From NCBI RefSeq assembly GCF_000513195.1, contig NZ_CBVI010000104.1, positions 1 through 64,000 of the forward strand: a DNA stretch of 64,000 bases, in the 5' to 3' direction. Numbering within the stretch: position 1 is the first letter of the stretch; each line of letters starts with the position of its first letter. Under the pieces are notes generated by a model that was not told the origin of the DNA, made no database searches, and saw only the letters and a program-made list of their open reading frames with translations. This document shows, in pieces, positions 61,021 to 64,000 of this stretch. Origin of the DNA: Bacteroides timonensis. GTDB taxonomy: Bacteria > Bacteroidota > Bacteroidia > Bacteroidales > Bacteroidaceae. The position numbers and the translations under genes were made by a program.

Positions 61021-63411
61021 CTATCTATGGAGAGGTTTTCCACCTACTCCATAGATTGTCAATCTACTGCGAAGTTCAGGTAAACTCATATCAATCTGAG
61101 ATAGATCTTTTTTTCCGAAAGCTTCTTCCAGATTAACAATCGGCTCAATGTTCGCAATGCTTGCCCATGGAAGCCACAAGGATACAGACCTGAAAGCTAA
61201 ATCAGCAACATTAGTTGCTTCCGGCATAAATGCACGATATTTATAATTCATTCTACCGTCAAAGTCTGTATTCAGTTTCGTATTATTCTGTAAGAGTTTT
61301 GCCATATGTAAATAGAGTTCATTTCCGGTTTTGATATACAATTTATACATTTCATAAAACATATAAGCTATAAAATTATCAGCACCCGAATGTCCTGTAG
61401 CAATAATAGAAAACCCTGTAATGCCTCCGTTAACAAAAGGATTCTTTTTGGCATCTATTGCATCTCGGTTAGGAATGGCAAAATCATAACAATACGTCCA
61501 GCTCATAGCACAGTTTGCAGCATGCTCTGCCGCTTTCAGATATTTCAGATCCCCTGTCAGTTCATGTATGGCATTGAATCCGTAGAGAGCAAATATGGCT
61601 GCCTCTTTATCAACAGTATTAGGATTGTCCGGAGTTCCACCTACATATTTCCCTAATTTCAGATACAGTTCATTGTAAGAGAAATCAGCAGCTTTGATTG
61701 CAGCTTCTTTATATTTAGTCTCTCCGGTATGTTCAAACATCTTCACCAGAAATCTAATAGCCACCGGAGTATTCAATTTAGAAGTCCCATGAGTATTCCT
61801 ATCCCCTCCCGTCTCAACATCACCATTCGTCTTATATGCTCTATAAAAAGAACCGTCTTCATTTTGTTTCTTCACCAAATTAGAAGCAACCCTTTTAAGA
61901 GCTTGATTCCACGCTTCCTGAGGTTCATTGTGAGCCACAGAAATACGATAGGCATCCAGTAATCCCTCCATACCATCTACAAAACATCGAAGAAAACTTG
62001 GATATTCCCGCCTTTGTCCGGCTGTGGCATTATCAGCAGGATCCCACCATACAGTGGGGAAATAAGTTTTCATGATGGCATCAGAAACCCAGAAATCAAC
62101 CATTGATTTACCTTTCCCCTTAGTCTCTGAATCATGATGATCCAGACCATAACGATACATGTGATATCCAACGGCTATTTGTTGTCCCACAAAACCCATT
62201 TGAAAAGATATCCCTTCAGTGTTTGTACCATCAGGTAAATCAAGTGACCATGGTAAACCTGCCGCTTTTATGTTTCCCTTTCCAAACATCCGATATTCAG
62301 CTTTAAAAAGTTCTATATTCTGCCGGTAGATTTCATCCATATTCATATCCACGATTGTCGGTTCTTCCGTTTTATAGCCCATACCAAACGCATACATCAT
62401 AGCTTCATTATAATTATCCTTTTTATCAGGAATCAAGGCTACAGAATAGCTATGTATATTGCCCTCTTTCACCGAATGGTATCTTTTGGACCATATAGTC
62501 TTTGCATCCCTTTTTCTTCCGGCAACTTCATACGTTCTGGGCCCTTCTGCACACGGATAATGAAAATCCACCGATAATGAAGGATATATAGAGTAACCTA
62601 TTGAACCATATTGTAACGCATCATTCACCTCATAGAATGTTCCACCACCAGGATTTTGTCCGACATCTATCCTAGGATTATAATGCATGAGGGTTAAAGT
62701 AGTTCCTGTTACCTTTTCCCGAAGCATAGCCAGCGGCAGTCCCGTACGCGTTTCTTTTACATACATCCGGTCAGTATTCAGGTCAGCAGCAACCGCGTCT
62801 TCTCTTACTTCAGAGGTATTTCTATATAAAACAGAAGGAATAAAATACTCGAAATCATTGTTATCAGACGAACGAAGCCCGGTTTGAAATGAAATTGTAC
62901 TGGCAAACCCGACATCCTCTGCCCGCGCTTCTTTCACTTTCACATCTCTATATATCCCAAATACCCCATCCTTTAATAAAGTATACTTATCTTCTACAAT
63001 AAATACAGACCCTTTTTCCGTGTTGACACTGGCTGTAGCACAAAAGCCATATTTCTTTCTTATGACCTGATGATAAGGTTGCTTATAATCAGTTTCGATA
63101 TATTCCCCCGTTGGTAAAGTATCACTTCCCCGGACAGTGATCCATGCAGGCAGTTCTTGGCTTCCCACTATCTCTTTACCATTCTGTAAAAATATAGCAA
63201 AACCTTCATCCCCTTCTCTTAGTATAAGGGAATAATCACCATTTTTAATGATTTTCTCTGTATCACTTTCTTCTATACATTCCTGAGAAATAGTTTTCAA
63301 ATCACTTTTCCCGATCATGGCATGATAATGGCAGGATATGCCCAATAGACAAAATCCTGATATCATCAGTATCCGGAATACAACCTTTCTTATTCTTCTA
63401 TTTTTTTCCAT
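61021..63411 (-). CDS. Large lipoprotein, putative glycan-active (alpha/alpha-toroid) protein, paralogue A
   Basis: 796 residues with a lipoprotein signal (FRILMISGFCLLGISC). The N-terminal 400 residues look like a beta-sandwich (YSLILREGDEGFAIFLQNGK, GFASTISFQTGLRSSDNNDF). The C-terminal half is helical with the repeated aromatic pattern of (alpha/alpha)-toroid glycan enzymes (EDGSFYRAYKTNGDVETGGD, GHSGADNFIAYMFYEMYKLY, SVSLWLPWASIANIEPIVNL). This layout recalls polysaccharide lyases and GH88/GH105-type enzymes, but I recognise no named family. The frame is open to 63579, but ATG 63411 gives the lipoprotein signal. It is paralogous to the next gene and 11 bases from it. Confidence 0.72.
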   Translation of the reverse strand: MEKNRRIRKVVFRILMISGFCLLGISCHYHAMIGKSDLKTISQECIEESDTEKIIKNGDYSLILREGDEGFAIFLQNGKEIVGSQELPAWITVRGSDTLPTGEYIETDYKQPYHQVIRKKYGFCATASVNTEKGSVFIVEDKYTLLKDGVFGIYRDVKVKEARAEDVGFASTISFQTGLRSSDNNDFEYFIPSVLYRNTSEVREDAVAADLNTDRMYVKETRTGLPLAMLREKVTGTTLTLMHYNPRIDVGQNPGGGTFYEVNDALQYGSIGYSIYPSLSVDFHYPCAEGPRTYEVAGRKRDAKTIWSKRYHSVKEGNIHSYSVALIPDKKDNYNEAMMYAFGMGYKTEEPTIVDMNMDEIYRQNIELFKAEYRMFGKGNIKAAGLPWSLDLPDGTNTEGISFQMGFVGQQIAVGYHMYRYGLDHHDSETKGKGKSMVDFWVSDAIMKTYFPTVWWDPADNATAGQRREYPSFLRCFVDGMEGLLDAYRISVAHNEPQEAWNQALKRVASNLVKKQNEDGSFYRAYKTNGDVETGGDRNTHGTSKLNTPVAIRFLVKMFEHTGETKYKEAAIKAADFSYNELYLKLGKYVGGTPDNPNTVDKEAAIFALYGFNAIHELTGDLKYLKAAEHAANCAMSWTYCYDFAIPNRDAIDAKKNPFVNGGITGFSIIATGHSGADNFIAYMFYEMYKLYIKTGNELYLHMAKLLQNNTKLNTDFDGRMNYKYRAFMPEATNVADLAFRSVSLWLPWASIANIEPIVNLEEAFGKKDLSQIDMSLPELRSRLTIYGVGGKPLHR

Positions 63412-63422
63412 AAGCTCCTGAA

Positions 63423-64000
63423 TTAATATATTATTCCCTGATGTGCAGCATATACCGCATCTTTCTGTCTCAATGTAGATAAAGATTCTGTTCCTATACG
63501 TTCTATATCCATATCTCCATAAGCATCCTGTATCTTGAACAATGGATCTAAAGCAGATGCAGTAACCCAGGGTAACCACAAATTAACTCCATCTCCCCAA
63601 CGGGTGACCAATCTCAAGGCTTCCGTCTGTAATCCTCGATAAGCATACCCCAACGTACCATCATAATCCATAGTCTGTTTCGTATTTTTCTCCAATAGCC
63701 GGGCAATATGCAAGAAATACTCATCGCCTGTCAAAACATAGAGTCTCAGGTATTCAAAAGAATTATATGAAAGCCCACAATCTGCTCCGGAATGTCCGGT
63801 GGAAATGATTGTAATTCCAACAGTAGTCTTTTTGCTATCCCAAGCCATGAGGTTATTTCCTCCAGCCGCCGGAATATTCCAGGCATACATATAGGTTACA
63901 GTGTAATAAGCCGCTTGGGATGCTCCTTCAAGCCATTTTTTATCTTTGGTTAAATCGTACAAACAAAGGAAAGCCTCAATAATCTTTTGCCCGGACTCAC
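63423..64000 (-). CDS. Partial gene: C-terminal part of a paralogue (B) of the 61021-63411 protein
   Basis: The frame runs off the right window edge without a start, so only about 192 C-terminal residues are seen. They match the C terminus of paralogue A: TGHSGADCGLSYNSFEYLRL against TGHSGADNFIAYMFYEMYKL, then DYDGTLGYAYRGL against DFDGRMNYKYRAF, and VNLWLPWVTASALDPLFKI against SLWLPWASIANIEPIVNL. An in-frame TTG at 63962 is not a credible start because the preceding codons continue the same fold. It lies 11 bases upstream of paralogue A in the same operon. Confidence 0.78.
   Translation of the reverse strand, partial: ESGQKIIEAFLCLYDLTKDKKWLEGASQAAYYTVTYMYAWNIPAAGGNNLMAWDSKKTTVGITIISTGHSGADCGLSYNSFEYLRLYVLTGDEYFLHIARLLEKNTKQTMDYDGTLGYAYRGLQTEALRLVTRWGDGVNLWLPWVTASALDPLFKIQDAYGDMDIERIGTESLSTLRQKDAVYAAHQGIIY

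Noticed and set aside
63423..63962. Treating the last gene as complete from TTG 63962
   Set aside because: The frame continues without stop to the window edge and the residues before it continue the helical fold; it is a truncated paralogue.

Overview
The window comes from a Bacteroides chromosome, most likely a plant-glycan-using gut species. Several things point there. Promoters have the Bacteroides form (TTTG or TTG about 19-20 bp before TAnnTTTG). A UpxY/UpxZ pair heads a capsule operon. There is a hybrid two-component (HTCS) regulator beside glycan-active lipoproteins, GH20, GH28 and GH10-esterase enzymes, and PorO/P-like and DUF4846 proteins. The species cannot be fixed from sequence alone. 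No rRNA, tRNA, CRISPR array, transposase or recombinase gene was seen.

1-17.2 kb (minus strand, visibly AT-richer towards its distal end) is one capsular polysaccharide operon. It reads upxY, upxZ, initiating sugar phosphotransferase, Wzx flippase, DegT aminotransferase, a tightly coupled five-gene module (ATP-grasp, PLP enzyme, hexapeptide acyltransferase, ATP-grasp, PanE-like reductase), a WecF-like transferase, a beta-helix lipoprotein, wecC, wecB, Wzy and a GT4 glycosyltransferase. Its promoter lies in a segment bounded by 17-bp perfect inverted repeats (16966-16982 and 17156-17172). In this sequence the promoter points away from the operon, so the capsule appears to be switched OFF.

17.3-19.1 kb (plus strand) holds the genes that diverge from the capsule: an AT-hook-like protein whose frame is broken at an A8 tract, a DUF2693-like protein and a DUF4373 protein.

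19.3-43.3 kb is mostly housekeeping and envelope: mdh; a membrane coiled-coil protein; a TolC/HlyD/ABC-2 export operon; GH20 hexosaminidase and an SGNH hydrolase; a BlaI / thioredoxin-like / M56-TonB / thioredoxin-like signalling cluster; then xseA-xseB-ilvE-trmB-mrp, an S8 protease, mnmA, an HU-like protein with an unusual leader, and a DUF4143 ATPase.

43.6-56.9 kb carries a GH10 xylanase fused to a CE1-type esterase, an OprO/P-like porin, DUF4846, an ExoX-C-domain protein, and a thiamine locus. The thiamine locus is a TPP riboswitch, thiE, thiC and a Thi4-type thiazole synthase, facing a TenI/ThiE homologue and thiD. A Gfo/Idh/MocA oxidoreductase and a GH28 lipoprotein follow.

56.9-64 kb (minus strand) is part of a polysaccharide utilisation locus: an HTCS regulator and two tandem paralogous large proteins of unknown catalytic type, the second cut by the window edge.

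The points most worth following are the OFF-oriented invertible promoter with its re-assigned upxY start, the A8 frameshift gene next to it, the coupled ATP-grasp module in the capsule operon, the 23-bp-periodic palindrome array at the HU-gene transcription start, and the uncharacterised tandem PUL lipoproteins.
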